Shown one piece after another: positions 1 through 5,346 of a stretch of DNA of 5,346 nucleotides. The translations under genes and the position numbers were made by a program. Source of the DNA: Propionibacteriales bacterium (GTDB lineage Bacteria; Actinomycetota; Actinomycetes; Propionibacteriales; Propionibacteriaceae); contig JAKDKP010000215.1 in the NCBI GenBank assembly GCA_030453285.1, forward strand, positions 1 to 5,346, in the 5' to 3' direction. A model generated the notes under the pieces. That model was not told the origin of the DNA, did not search any database, and saw only the letters and a program-made list of their open reading frames with translations. Position 1 is the first letter of the stretch. Every line of letters begins with the position of its first letter.

Positions 1-201
1 GTCGTGGGCGTGGGTGCAGACGATGGCGAGCACCTTGCGTTTGCCGACCAGCTCGACGATCGCGTCCACGTCGTGTGGGGCGTCGATGATCAGGCACTCC
101 TGGTCATCACCGAGCACCCAGGCGTTGTTGTCGACGTCGAAGGTCTCCCCGTCCAGGGAGAACGTCCCCGAGGTCACCACATGATCGATGCGTGCAGTCA
201 T
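1..201 (-). CDS. MBL-fold metallo-hydrolase, N-terminal part (probable S-formylmycothiol hydrolase partner of MscR)
   Basis: Partial gene: the first 67 codons are present and the rest lies beyond the left edge. The reading frame is open from the ATG at 201 to base 1. The residues fit the start of a metallo-beta-lactamase fold: a strand pair leading to NNAWVLGDDQECLIIDAP (about 25-42), a short helix, then KVLAIVCTHAHD (56-67). THAHD is the first part of the HxHxDH zinc-binding motif of this superfamily, cut off before its last His. The start is set by GAGGAA six bases upstream, overlapping the mscR stop codon, which suggests translational coupling. In actinobacteria an MBL-fold gene commonly follows mscR, and it has been proposed to hydrolyse S-formylmycothiol to formate and mycothiol. 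That role is inferred from context, not from the residues seen. The family call is firm; the substrate is tentative. Confidence 0.85.
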   Translation of the reverse strand, partial: MTARIDHVVTSGTFSLDGETFDVDNNAWVLGDDQECLIIDAPHDVDAIVELVGKRKVLAIVCTHAHD

Positions 202-207
202 GAGCAG

Positions 208-213
208 TTCCTC
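208..213 (-). promoter_or_regulatory. Ribosome binding site of the MBL hydrolase gene, overlapping the mscR stop codon
   Basis: On the minus strand the bases read TGAGGAA, in which TGA is the mscR stop and GAGGAA is a good Shine-Dalgarno sequence, followed by six bases and the ATG at 201. The overlap leaves no room for a separate promoter and indicates that the two proteins are made from one message, probably by translational coupling. Confidence 0.7.
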
Positions 214-1303
214 ACTTGTCCAGGACGACGACGGACCGGAGCACGTCGCCATCGTGCATCTTGTCGAAGGCGGACTCGATGTCGTCGATGCCGATCTCTT
301 CGGTGACGAACGCGTCCAGTGGCAATCGACCCTGCTGGTACAGGTCGATCAGCATTGGGAAGTCCCGATCGGGCAAGCAGTCGCCGTACCAGCTGGACTT
401 CAGTGCCCCACCACGACCGAACACGTCACCCAACGGAATGTCGGGGACCTTCAACTCCGGATTCGGTACGCCGACCAGGACGACGGTGCCGGCCAGGTCA
501 CGGGCATAGAACGCCTGCTTCCACGTCTCGGGCAGCCCGACGGCGTCGATCACCACATCGGCGCCGAAACCATCGGTGAGTTCCTGGATCGCCTCCACCG
601 CATCGACGCTCTTCGAATTGACGGTGTGCGTGGCACCGAGTTCGAGAGCGGTCTTCAGCTTCCGGTCATCGATGTCGACGGCGATGATCCGCGCGGCACC
701 GGCCAGTCGAGCCCCGGCAATCGCGGCCGCACCGACACCTCCACAACCGATCACCGCGACCGAGTCGCCCCGGCCCACCTGGCCGGTGTTGATCGCCGCA
801 CCCAGTCCGGCCATCACGCCGCAGCCGAGCAGGCCGGCCGCCGCCGGCCGGGCCGCCGGATCCACCTTGGTGCACTGGCCGGCCGCCACCAGGGTCTTTT
901 CGGCGAAGGCACCGATGCCGAGTGCCGGGGACAGCTCCGTGCCGTCCTCGAGGGTCATCTTCTGCTCGGCGTTGAAGGTGTCGAAGCAGTACCACGGCCG
1001 ACCCCGCTTGCAGGCCCGACAGGTGCCGCAGACCGCACGCCAGTTCAGCACCACATAGTCACCGGCAGCCAGATCTCGTACGCCGTCACCCACTGACTCG
1101 ACCACCCCGGCGGCCTCGTGGCCCAGCAGGTACGGATAGTCGTCGCCGATGCCGCCCTGGCGGTAGTGCAGATCGGTGTGACAGACCCCGCAGGCCTGGA
1201 TGGTGACCACCGCCTCGCCCGGCCCCGGGTCGGGGATGTTGATGGTGACGACTTCGGTCGGGGCGTCCTTGCTGCGGGCGATGACGCCCTTCACCTGCTG
1301 CAT
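212..1303 (-). CDS. mscR: S-(hydroxymethyl)mycothiol dehydrogenase (mycothiol-dependent formaldehyde dehydrogenase)
   Basis: This 363-residue zinc-dependent medium-chain dehydrogenase oxidises the spontaneous formaldehyde-mycothiol adduct to S-formylmycothiol with NAD+ in the cytoplasm. Family members also reduce S-nitrosomycothiol. Expected catalytic-zinc ligands are visible: C41 in CGVCHTD, H62-E63 in GHE, and C161 in LGCGV. The structural-zinc cysteines are C92, C95, C98 and C106, with the spacing C-x2-C-x2-C-x7-C. The Rossmann motif GCGGVG (186-191) is followed by an acidic residue, D210 in AVDIDD, as expected for NAD rather than NADP. The length is normal for the family (about 360). The segments [20 protein letters not shown] and FNAEQKM are, from memory, typical of the mycothiol branch rather than of glutathione-dependent class III enzymes. 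The start is supported by GAGGAG at 1310-1315, six bases upstream of the ATG. The MBL gene follows after 10 bases, which fits a two-gene detoxification operon. Confidence 0.93.
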   Translation of the reverse strand: MQQVKGVIARSKDAPTEVVTINIPDPGPGEAVVTIQACGVCHTDLHYRQGGIGDDYPYLLGHEAAGVVESVGDGVRDLAAGDYVVLNWRAVCGTCRACKRGRPWYCFDTFNAEQKMTLEDGTELSPALGIGAFAEKTLVAAGQCTKVDPAARPAAAGLLGCGVMAGLGAAINTGQVGRGDSVAVIGCGGVGAAAIAGARLAGAARIIAVDIDDRKLKTALELGATHTVNSKSVDAVEAIQELTDGFGADVVIDAVGLPETWKQAFYARDLAGTVVLVGVPNPELKVPDIPLGDVFGRGGALKSSWYGDCLPDRDFPMLIDLYQQGRLPLDAFVTEEIGIDDIESAFDKMHDGDVLRSVVVLDK

Positions 1304-1409
1304 GTGTGGCTCCTCGATGTTCCCGGCGCCGGTGCACCTGTGTTCACCCTAGAGGCATCCGCCGCTGTCGGGGAGGGGGCTGCCGAGTCCTTGACCGGTG
1401 AAGCAAAGG
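1304..1409 (-). promoter_or_regulatory. mscR leader with candidate promoter
   Basis: This 106-base gap between the TetR-family gene and mscR is long enough for an independent promoter. A possible -10 element reads TAGGGT on the minus strand (1346-1351), about 42 bases before the ATG. No convincing -35 lies at 16-18 bases, so the promoter call is weak. The ribosome binding site GAGGAG (1310-1315) is clear. I see no strong hairpin with a T-run that would end transcription after the TetR gene, so read-through from the MFS-TetR operon into mscR cannot be excluded. Confidence 0.35.
1323..1338. repeat. Two overlapping perfect palindromes in the mscR leader
   Basis: CCGGCGCCGG (1323-1332) is a perfect 10-bp palindrome, and GGTGCACC (1331-1338) is a perfect 8-bp palindrome sharing its last two bases. 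They lie 20-35 bases upstream of the mscR ATG, just behind the ribosome binding site. A looser dyad runs from 1331 to 1348 (GGTGCACCT / GTGTTCACC, 6 of 9 positions matching) and covers part of the candidate -10. They could be a repressor site or a leader hairpin. The first is GC-only and could arise by chance in this GC-rich DNA. Confidence 0.3.
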
Positions 1410-2138
1410 TCAGGAATCGATGGCGGCCAAGATGCCGGCGATCACGGCGCCGAGCCCATCGGCGAATTGTTGATCAAGGTCGATGGCCGGAGCGCTGGCG
1501 GTGTAGTCGGCTAGATGGGGGTAGTCGCCGGTGGCGAGCATCTGCGTCATGTACGGCGCCACCGCATGCTGCCAGTCCTCGGCCGACAGTCCCGACCGCA
1601 GTTCCTCGTTGTGCTGCGCGAGCTCCTGGCCGACGGCACCACTGACGTAGGCATCGAGCAGCCCGATCGCCCAGCCGCGCCGTTCGGGAGTGACTCGCTC
1701 GTCGAAGATCGACAGGGCCGTGTCCAGCCGCCGGATGCCGTACGGGCCCAGCATCGGCCTGGCCGTCGGCTGGATGGACCACGGGTGCCGGTGGGCCGCA
1801 GTGCGACGTTCGGTGCCGAGTCGGCCGAGGTCGGCGGCGACGTCCCCGCTGGGGATGCCGGCCAGATCGTGTTCACCCATCAGTGCATCGTGCATGAGAT
1901 CGGTGAGATCGACCTTCCCGCCGGGGACGTGGCGATACAACGACATCGGGCTGGAACCGAGTTCGGCCGCGAGGCGACGCATGGTGACCGCCTCCAATCC
2001 CTCGGCGTCGGCCAGCCCGATCGCGGTGGTGGTGATGCGCTCCCGGTCCAGGGCGCGGCCGGACCTGGCGCGAGGGGTGGCGACATTCCAGATCGGTGTC
2101 GGCGTCGATCCCGGTTCCGGCGCGGTCATGGGCGCCAT
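1410..2138 (-). CDS. TetR/AcrR-family transcriptional regulator (tetracycline-repressor-like C-terminal domain)
   Basis: A 242-residue dimeric DNA-binding repressor. Residues 1-28 are a Pro/Thr/Arg-rich tail. The TetR-type N-terminal domain spans about 29-90, with the helix-turn-helix at about 52-73 (TMRRLAAELGSSPMSLYRHV) and the characteristic following segment LTDLMHDALM. The C-terminal half (about 110-240) resembles the TetR_C-type ligand-binding and dimerisation domain: HPWSIQPTARPMLGPYGIRRLD, then a helix with LLDAYVSGAVGQEL. The ligand cannot be read from sequence. The start ATG at 2138 has GGAAGG about nine bases upstream, whereas the internal ATG at 2129 has none. The gene begins 45 bases after the MFS stop on the same strand, so it is probably cotranscribed with the pump. 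The natural reading is a local repressor of the pump that also limits its own expression and releases DNA on binding a pump substrate. Its probable binding site is the tandem repeat at 3640-3675. Confidence 0.88.
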   Translation of the reverse strand: MAPMTAPEPGSTPTPIWNVATPRARSGRALDRERITTTAIGLADAEGLEAVTMRRLAAELGSSPMSLYRHVPGGKVDLTDLMHDALMGEHDLAGIPSGDVAADLGRLGTERRTAAHRHPWSIQPTARPMLGPYGIRRLDTALSIFDERVTPERRGWAIGLLDAYVSGAVGQELAQHNEELRSGLSAEDWQHAVAPYMTQMLATGDYPHLADYTASAPAIDLDQQFADGLGAVIAGILAAIDS

Positions 2139-2183
2139 CTTGTCACCCTTCCCGACCGGCCGACCAAGGCAACGGTGCGGGGA

Positions 2184-3626
2184 TCACTCGGGAGATCCCG
2201 CGTGGTCCCGCGCCCGCCGCGGGAGCCAGATCGTGGCAACGGCGGCCAGGATGAGGAAGGCGACGGCCCAACCGAGCGCAGTGTTCAACGCGGTGGCGTA
2301 CCCGGCCTCGTCGCCGGTTGTGGTGGACAGCACCGTGAAGAACACCGTGCCCAGGGCCGCAACACCGACGGCATTGCCGAGCTGCTGGACCGCGGTCAGG
2401 CTGCCCGAGGCGGAGCCGACCTCGTCGTCGTCCACACCGGCGAGCACGATGTCGAAGAAGGGTGCCATCGCCAGTCCCATGCCGATGCCGACCAGGCCGA
2501 GCGGGGGCAGCATCTGCCACACGGTCACCTGCCCCCCCAGCGTGGCGGTCAGGGCGATGATGGCGACGAAGCCCACCAGGACGGCCGTCAAGCCCATGTG
2601 CATCGTACGACGGGTGAGACCCAGGATCTGGGAGAGAACGAACCCGACGATCATGCCGACCGCCTGCGGCGCGGCGGCGAGACCGGCCTGCAGCGGTGTC
2701 ATCCCCAACCCGAGTTGAAAGAACAGCGCAAACAGCAGGGAGGAGCCCAGGATGGCACCGAAGAAGAGGGCGCCGATGGCGAGGCCGGCCAGGAAGGAGC
2801 GCTTGGTGAACAGCGACGGGGTGACCAGGGTGGACCGCCCGGCCCGGTGACGAGCCTGCTGGACGAACACGAAAGCGACCAGGGCCAACACCCCGGCGAT
2901 GATGACGGCGAACACCCACCAGGGCCAGCCGTACTCGCGACCGTGCACGAGACCGAAGACGACCGCACCCATCCCACCGGCGGCCAGCAGTGCCCCGCCC
3001 ACGTCGAGGGTGATGCTCTTGTCCGGCGTCGACGGCGGAAGGATGATCGCTCCGGCGATGATCAACGCGATGCCGATCGGCACGTTGATGGCGAAGATCA
3101 TCCGCCAGCCCCAGCCGAGATAGTTGGCGTCGACCAGCCATCCCGCGACGATCGGCCCGGCCACGCCTCCGAGTGCCAGCACGGGACCCGTCAGTCCGAA
3201 GGCGGTGCCGACCTTGTCAGGCGGGAAGGACTGCTTGATCAGCCCGAGAGCCTGGGGGACCATCAGTGCACCGACGAGCCCCTGGAGGACGCGCAGCACG
3301 ATCAGCAACTCTGCCGACATGGCGGTCGCGGCCAGCAGCGAGATCAGGGTGAAGCCGGAGATCCCGATCAGGAACATCCGTTTGCGCCCGAACATGTCTC
3401 CCAGTCGGGCACCGACCAGCAGGCCGGCCGCCATGGCCAGGGTGTAGCCGGCCGACAGCCACTGGATCAGCACGTCTCCGCCGCCCAGGTCACGGGCGAT
3501 CGATGGGCCGGCGATCGTGGTCACCAGCGAGTCCAGCAGGTCGAGCAGATCCCCCAGCAGCACGACCGCCACGACGGCCCAGGCCAGTCTCGTACGGGAC
3601 GAGGTTTCCATCACGGTTGTTGTCAT
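2184..3626 (-). CDS. MFS drug exporter, DHA2 (EmrB/QacA-like) family
   Basis: A membrane protein of 480 residues from this start, of normal length for 14-helix DHA2 proton-drug antiporters, which expel small toxic or drug-like molecules. Numbers count from the GTG at 3629; subtract one for the ATG start. The first helix (about 15-40) has the acidic GDLLDLLDSLV stretch typical of the family. Motif A is GARLGDMFGRKRM (73-85) between helices 2 and 3. Motif B is LRVLQGLVGA (112-121) with R113. The antiporter motif C is GPVLALGGVAGPIVAGW (148-164). Further hydrophobic segments continue to about 470, ending in a basic tail. The ATG at 3626 is preferred over GTG at 3629 because GTGAGG (3631-3636) lies 4 bases from the ATG but only 1 from the GTG; a third candidate ATG at 3611 has no binding site. 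A TetR regulator follows after 45 bases. The substrate is unknown. Confidence 0.92.
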   Translation of the reverse strand: MTTTVMETSSRTRLAWAVVAVVLLGDLLDLLDSLVTTIAGPSIARDLGGGDVLIQWLSAGYTLAMAAGLLVGARLGDMFGRKRMFLIGISGFTLISLLAATAMSAELLIVLRVLQGLVGALMVPQALGLIKQSFPPDKVGTAFGLTGPVLALGGVAGPIVAGWLVDANYLGWGWRMIFAINVPIGIALIIAGAIILPPSTPDKSITLDVGGALLAAGGMGAVVFGLVHGREYGWPWWVFAVIIAGVLALVAFVFVQQARHRAGRSTLVTPSLFTKRSFLAGLAIGALFFGAILGSSLLFALFFQLGLGMTPLQAGLAAAPQAVGMIVGFVLSQILGLTRRTMHMGLTAVLVGFVAIIALTATLGGQVTVWQMLPPLGLVGIGMGLAMAPFFDIVLAGVDDDEVGSASGSLTAVQQLGNAVGVAALGTVFFTVLSTTTGDEAGYATALNTALGWAVAFLILAAVATIWLPRRARDHAGSPE

Positions 3627-3630
3627 CACG

Positions 3631-3636
3631 CCTCAC
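3631..3636 (-). promoter_or_regulatory. Ribosome binding site deciding the MFS start
   Basis: The minus strand reads GTGAGG, then C, then GTG ATG. The spacing is one base to the GTG and four bases to the ATG. The ATG at 3626 is therefore the more plausible start, though four bases is on the short side and the adjacent GTG remains possible; the two differ by one residue. Confidence 0.5.
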
Positions 3637-3639
3637 ATT

Positions 3640-3675
3640 CGATAACAGCGTACGCAACGATAACGCTGTACGCAA
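3640..3675. repeat. Two tandem 18-bp repeats with inverted core; candidate TetR operator over the MFS promoter
   Basis: Unit 1 is CGATAACAGCGTACGCAA (3640-3657) and unit 2, directly adjoining, is CGATAACGCTGTACGCAA (3658-3675). They match at 15 of 18 positions, and all differences fall in the middle (AGC versus GCT). These differences create a perfect inverted repeat, ACAGCGT (3645-3651) and ACGCTGT (3663-3669), on top of the direct repeat. GCGTAC (3648-3653) and GTACGC (3668-3673) form a second overlapping inverted pair. The block ends 13 bases before the MFS ATG and covers the place where the MFS promoter must lie. One possible promoter on the minus strand is TTGCGT (3670-3675), 17 bases, TACGCT (3647-3652), entirely inside the repeats, but it matches consensus weakly. 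The position and symmetry suit a repressor site, most likely for the TetR protein of the same operon. The repeat is seen; the function is inferred. Confidence 0.55.
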
Positions 3676-3687
3676 CACCAAAAGGAT

Positions 3688-3718
3688 TTGACCTCAACCA
3701 CCGTTGAAGTTGGATAGT
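3688..3718 (+). promoter_or_regulatory. MerR/SoxR-type promoter of the ABC exporter
   Basis: A -35 element TTGACC (3688-3693) is separated by 19 bases from a -10-like GATAGT (3713-3718). The overlong spacer contains a dyad: ACCTCAAC (3691-3698), four bases, GTTGAAGT (3703-3710), with 7 of 8 positions pairing. A 19-base spacer filled by an inverted repeat is the hallmark of promoters activated by MerR-family proteins, which twist the DNA to realign the two elements. The core CCTCAA-N6-TTGAAG has the same half-site spacing as the E. coli soxS SoxR box as I recall it (CCTCAA-N6-TTGAGG). The expected transcript would start near 3725, giving a leader of about 40 bases. No MerR-family gene is in the window, so the regulator is unidentified. 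Confidence 0.6.
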
Positions 3719-3763
3719 GTCTGTTGCCCAAGAACACGCACGTCCTGCCACGAGGATGCTCGA

Positions 3764-5346
3764 ATGACTGCCGAGGTCTCGGCCCGCACCACCTTGTCCG
3801 ACCGCTCTCCCACCGACCAAGACACCCTTCCCGAGTCGCTCGCCATCCTCGAGCGTCCGCCCCGAATCGCACCTCCACCCACCGGCCGACGCAACGTCGG
3901 CACCTCGTTGTGGCGCCTCCGCCCGTACCTGCGACCGTTCATCCACCGGTTTGCGATCAGCCTGCTGCTGGCCATCGTCGGGGTCGGCTTCGCCGTCGCC
4001 ACACCGCTGATCACCCGCGCGGTGATCGACGGGCCGGTGGCCAGTTCCGACCGTCCTGGACTGTGGGCGCTCGGACTGTTCGCCCTCACCCTCGGCATCG
4101 TCGAGGCGGTCGTCATGTTCGGCCGCCGATGGGTGGTGAACGTCGGAACCGTCGGCGTCGAGACGTTGATCCGCAAGGACCTGTACGCCCGGATGCAGCG
4201 GCTGCCGATGAGCTTCCATGCCCATTGGCAGTCCGGACAACTGCTGTCGCGGATCATGAACGATCTCAACGTTGTCCGCAGGTTCCTCGGCTTCGGTGTC
4301 ACCTTCCTGATCGTCAACGTGCTGCAGATCGTCACCGTGACGATCCTGTTGATCAACATGTACTGGCCACTTGGTGTGGTCGTGCTGATCTCCACCGCCC
4401 CGATCATCGCGCTCTGCCTGAACAACCAGAAGCACTTCACCCGGATGTCCCGGGCCATCCAGGATCAGGTCGGCAACGTCGCCTCCACCGTCGAGGAGGG
4501 CGTGCAGGGGTTGCGAGTGATCAAGGCCTTCGGTCGCGGGCAGCACATCTACGAGAAGTTCGACGAACGCAGTGTGCGCCTGCACAAGGTGTTCATGGAT
4601 CGAGTGCGGCTCAGCGCAAACTTCTGGACCTTCCTCGAGGTGATTCCCACCGTCACCTTGATCATCGTGCTCGGCATCGGTGCCTTCGCCGCCGGCACGG
4701 GCGTGATCACCCTCGGCACCCTGGTCGCGTTCATGACGATGATGCTGTCCCTGGTGTGGCCGATCGCTGCGATGGGATTCCTGCTGGCCCAGGCTCAGGA
4801 GTCGATGACGGCGGCCGATCGAATCGCCGAGGTGCTCGACGCCGAGATCGAGATCGCCGATGGTGAAGTTGATCTTGACCTGGATGCCGTACGGGGGCAG
4901 CTCAGCTTCCATGGAGTGCACTTCCGCTTCCCTGACGGGGACGAGGATGTGTTGCACGGGGTGGACCTGGAGATCCGGCCGGGCGAGACGATCGCTCTGG
5001 TCGGCGGCACGGGCTCGGGCAAGACGCTGATGACCTCCCTGGTGCCGCGGCTGTCCGACGTCACGGCCGGATCGATCACCATCGACGGGACCGACATCCG
5101 CGACCTCAAGGTGCAGCAGCTGCGCACCGTCGTCGCCACCGCCTTCGAAGACCCCACGCTGTTCTCGATGTCGGCCAGGGAGAACCTCACCCTCGGCCGG
5201 CCGGACGCGACCGAGGAGGAGATCGACGAGGCGATCGAGGTCGCCCAGGCGCACTTCGTCCGCGATCTGCCGTGGGGCCTGGACACCCGGATCGGGGAGC
5301 AGGGGATGAGCCTGTCGGGAGGTCAGCGGCAGCGGCTCGCGCTCGC
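3764..5346 (+). CDS. ABC exporter half-transporter (permease-ATPase fusion), C-terminus cut off
   Basis: Partial: 527 codons are present and the frame is open at the right edge. It is an ABCB/MsbA-like exporter subunit. Residues 1-45 are a Pro/Arg/Thr-rich cytoplasmic extension. The six-helix membrane domain follows, with helices near 61-86, 99-121, 178-200, 202-222, 287-312 and 314-343, and the conserved cytoplasmic segment VEEGVQGLRVIKAFGRGQ (243-260). In the ATPase domain (from about 375) the A-loop aromatic is probably F389, Walker A is GGTGSGKT (414-421), the X-loop is GEQG (511-514), and the signature LSGGQ (517-521) is intact. Walker B and the H-loop lie beyond the edge. The Q-loop is unusual: AFEDPTLFS (460-468) has Glu462 where Gln is usual. 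The start ATG at 3764 has GAGG (3752-3755) eight bases upstream, and no other ATG or GTG start lies upstream in frame within the leader. Such proteins work as dimers, often with a second half-transporter encoded just downstream. The substrate is unknown. Confidence 0.93.
   Translation, partial: MTAEVSARTTLSDRSPTDQDTLPESLAILERPPRIAPPPTGRRNVGTSLWRLRPYLRPFIHRFAISLLLAIVGVGFAVATPLITRAVIDGPVASSDRPGLWALGLFALTLGIVEAVVMFGRRWVVNVGTVGVETLIRKDLYARMQRLPMSFHAHWQSGQLLSRIMNDLNVVRRFLGFGVTFLIVNVLQIVTVTILLINMYWPLGVVVLISTAPIIALCLNNQKHFTRMSRAIQDQVGNVASTVEEGVQGLRVIKAFGRGQHIYEKFDERSVRLHKVFMDRVRLSANFWTFLEVIPTVTLIIVLGIGAFAAGTGVITLGTLVAFMTMMLSLVWPIAAMGFLLAQAQESMTAADRIAEVLDAEIEIADGEVDLDLDAVRGQLSFHGVHFRFPDGDEDVLHGVDLEIRPGETIALVGGTGSGKTLMTSLVPRLSDVTAGSITIDGTDIRDLKVQQLRTVVATAFEDPTLFSMSARENLTLGRPDATEEEIDEAIEVAQAHFVRDLPWGLDTRIGEQGMSLSGGQRQRLAL

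Noticed and set aside
188..1096. A 302-codon plus-strand open frame opposite mscR
   Set aside because: The minus strand encodes a full-length dehydrogenase with all zinc ligands; the plus-strand product has no recognisable features.
1392..1412. TGACC / GGTCA inverted repeat at the end of the TetR gene, considered as a terminator
   Set aside because: Only five base pairs with an 11-base loop and no following T-run on the minus strand; too weak to call.
2139..2183. The MFS-TetR junction, examined for a promoter or terminator
   Set aside because: There are GC-rich short repeats (GGTC GGCC GGTC on the minus strand) but no -10/-35 pair and no stable stem with a T-run. Only the TetR ribosome binding site is convincing.
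3640..3675. The tandem 18-bp repeats as a minimal CRISPR or an attachment site
   Set aside because: The two copies abut with no spacer, differ in the core, and no cas, integrase or transposase gene is visible. The position over a promoter suits an operator better.
1515..3707. A 730-codon plus-strand open frame opposite the MFS and TetR genes
   Set aside because: Its translation is low-complexity, rich in Gly/Asp/Arg/Gln/His, with no domain pattern. The opposite strand encodes two clear protein families over the same bases. Long antisense frames are expected in GC-rich DNA.
3724..4866. A 380-codon plus-strand open frame starting near the ABC gene
   Set aside because: It is a different frame from the ABC exporter frame (which starts at 3764) and gives an Arg/His/Pro-rich sequence without domains. 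Its start has no ribosome binding site.
3626..5254. A 542-codon minus-strand open frame opposite the ABC exporter
   Set aside because: Composition is shadow-like (Asp/His/Gln/Gly/Arg-rich) and no motif is recognisable. The plus strand carries a continuous ABC exporter frame with Walker A and LSGGQ.

Overview
The window looks like chromosomal DNA of a high-GC Gram-positive bacterium (Actinomycetota). GC content is high and codon third positions are strongly G/C. More tellingly, one gene is a close match to the mycothiol-dependent formaldehyde dehydrogenase family, and mycothiol is confined to actinobacteria. I cannot name the genus. No tRNA, rRNA, CRISPR array, insertion sequence or phage gene is visible, and no gene shows a frameshift.

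Layout, right to left on the minus strand: an MFS multidrug exporter of the DHA2/EmrB-QacA type (2184-3626); a TetR-family regulator 45 bases behind it (1410-2138); after a 106-base gap with its own probable control region, mscR, an S-(hydroxymethyl)mycothiol dehydrogenase (212-1303); and, 10 bases further, the first 67 codons of an MBL-fold metallo-hydrolase that runs off the left edge (1-201). On the plus strand, reading away from the MFS gene, is the first 527 codons of an ABC exporter half-transporter (permease fused to ATPase), running off the right edge (3764-5346+).

The genes form three probable units. MFS plus TetR is a pump-repressor operon, with the repressor placed second. mscR plus the MBL hydrolase is a formaldehyde-detoxification pair: the dehydrogenase makes S-formylmycothiol and the hydrolase is the usual candidate to release formate. 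The ABC exporter starts a separate, divergent unit, probably with a partner half-transporter beyond the edge.

The most information-dense stretch is the 137-base divergent control region (3627-3763). On the MFS side it carries two near-identical 18-bp tandem repeats with an internal inverted repeat, a good candidate TetR operator. On the ABC side it carries a promoter built like MerR/SoxR-activated promoters: TTGACC, a 19-base spacer holding a dyad, then GATAGT. Two export systems thus appear to share one short region under two different kinds of regulator. I see no wholly new biological system here; the regulatory architecture and an altered Q-loop in the ABC protein are the items most worth a second look.
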